Assembly (NCBI GenBank): GCA_003558145.1
Contig: PWMP01000139.1
Location: 1-14,453 of the forward strand
Origin: Elusimicrobiota bacterium
Lineage (GTDB): Bacteria > CG03 > SLGR01 > PWQF01
Direction: 5' to 3'
DNA length: 14,453 bases
Of this stretch, positions 14,288 through 14,453 are shown piece by piece. The notes under the pieces are model-generated. The model did not search any database and was not told where the DNA came from. It saw only the letters and a program-made list of their open reading frames with translations. Position 1 is the first letter of the stretch. Each line of letters opens with the position of its first letter. Position numbers and translations under genes: made by a program.

Positions 14288-14316
14288 ATTATTGCATATA
14301 TCCGATGCTTTGTCAA
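14288..14316 (-). promoter_or_regulatory. Promoter of the RRM gene
   Basis: A perfect TTGACA (14316-14311), 17 bases, then AATAAT (14293-14288) preceded by TGC, an extended -10 feature. The predicted start near 14281 leaves about 280 bases before the ATG at 14002. Confidence 0.7.
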
Positions 14317-14330
14317 GTGTGTTACCGGTT

Positions 14331-14453
14331 TTTGTTAATTAAGTTTTAAAAGCGCACACCTTTTTGCTGATTTAAGTTTTAAAAGTGCACACCCTGAAAA
14401 CCGCAAAAAATGTTGTATCATTGAACCGGTGATTAACGTGTCGTAGAAACCTA
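14331..14453 (+). mobile_element. Possible terminal region of an IS21-type element (continues right)
   Basis: IS21-family elements begin with TG and often carry several short direct repeats near each end. Here TGTTAATTAAG near 14334 is followed by two such repeats, then about 60 bases with no frame before the window stops. No transposase sequence is visible, so the call rests on end architecture and recollection of similar IS21 ends. Alternatives are tandem operators for a regulator of the RRM gene. Confidence 0.3.
14339..14393. repeat. Two 22-bp direct repeats, 33-bp period
   Basis: Copies at 14339-14360 and 14372-14393 share 21 of 22 bases (C/T difference) and contain TTTTAAAAG(C/T)GCACACC. 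They lie just upstream of the RRM gene promoter. Confidence 0.9.

Noticed and set aside
1..14453. CRISPR array, rRNA or tRNA genes
   Set aside because: No regularly spaced repeat array was seen. I noticed no tRNA or rRNA signature, though I could not run a covariance search.

Overview
The window looks like chromosomal DNA of a bacterium with an anaerobic or oxygen-sensitive lifestyle. The genes are closely packed and many start and stop codons overlap by four bases. Promoters follow the bacterial TTGACA/TATAAT pattern with 17-base spacers. A PerR-like regulator, rubrerythrin and superoxide reductase form one operon, which is the usual anaerobe kit against O2 and peroxide. PTS enzyme I, an RRM protein and a YhaO/YhaN-like pair also point to Bacteria. 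The TctA-like/YdjM-like membrane cluster has relatives in archaea and uncultured lineages. I cannot name a phylum.

Left part (1-4316, minus strand): a FecR-domain exported protein runs off the left edge. It has its own promoter region with a perfect CRP/FNR-type palindrome. To its right, and transcribed toward it, is a four-gene operon: PTS enzyme I, a small membrane-anchored protein, a secreted PrcB_C protein and a HAD-type 5'-nucleotidase. The genes overlap or abut, and a promoter lies just upstream of the enzyme I gene.

Middle part (4337-11428): a metallophosphoesterase and a Rad50/SbcC-like ATPase with two membrane helices (YhaO/YhaN-like) are read leftward. Back to back with them is a rightward three-gene membrane operon: a zinc-ribbon protein with three predicted extracytoplasmic OB-like domains, a TctA/DUF112-like permease and a YdjM-like metal-dependent membrane hydrolase. 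The two promoters nearly touch. I propose that the five genes form a functional module handling nucleic acid or nucleotides at the membrane. This is inference and is the best candidate here for an undescribed system.

Right part (11436-14453): the perR-rubrerythrin-superoxide reductase operon is read leftward and meets the membrane operon at a perfect 12-bp hairpin. Against the perR promoter lies a fragment of pyruvate kinase that lacks both ends. It is followed by a strongly self-complementary stretch and then a leftward RRM RNA-binding protein gene. That gene has a predicted leader of about 280 bases with competing hairpins and a possible small ORF. At the right edge two near-identical 22-bp direct repeats may mark the end of a mobile element.

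Two promoters (the metallophosphoesterase gene and perR) lie so close to their start codons that the mRNAs should be leaderless or nearly so. Both genes lack a Shine-Dalgarno sequence.
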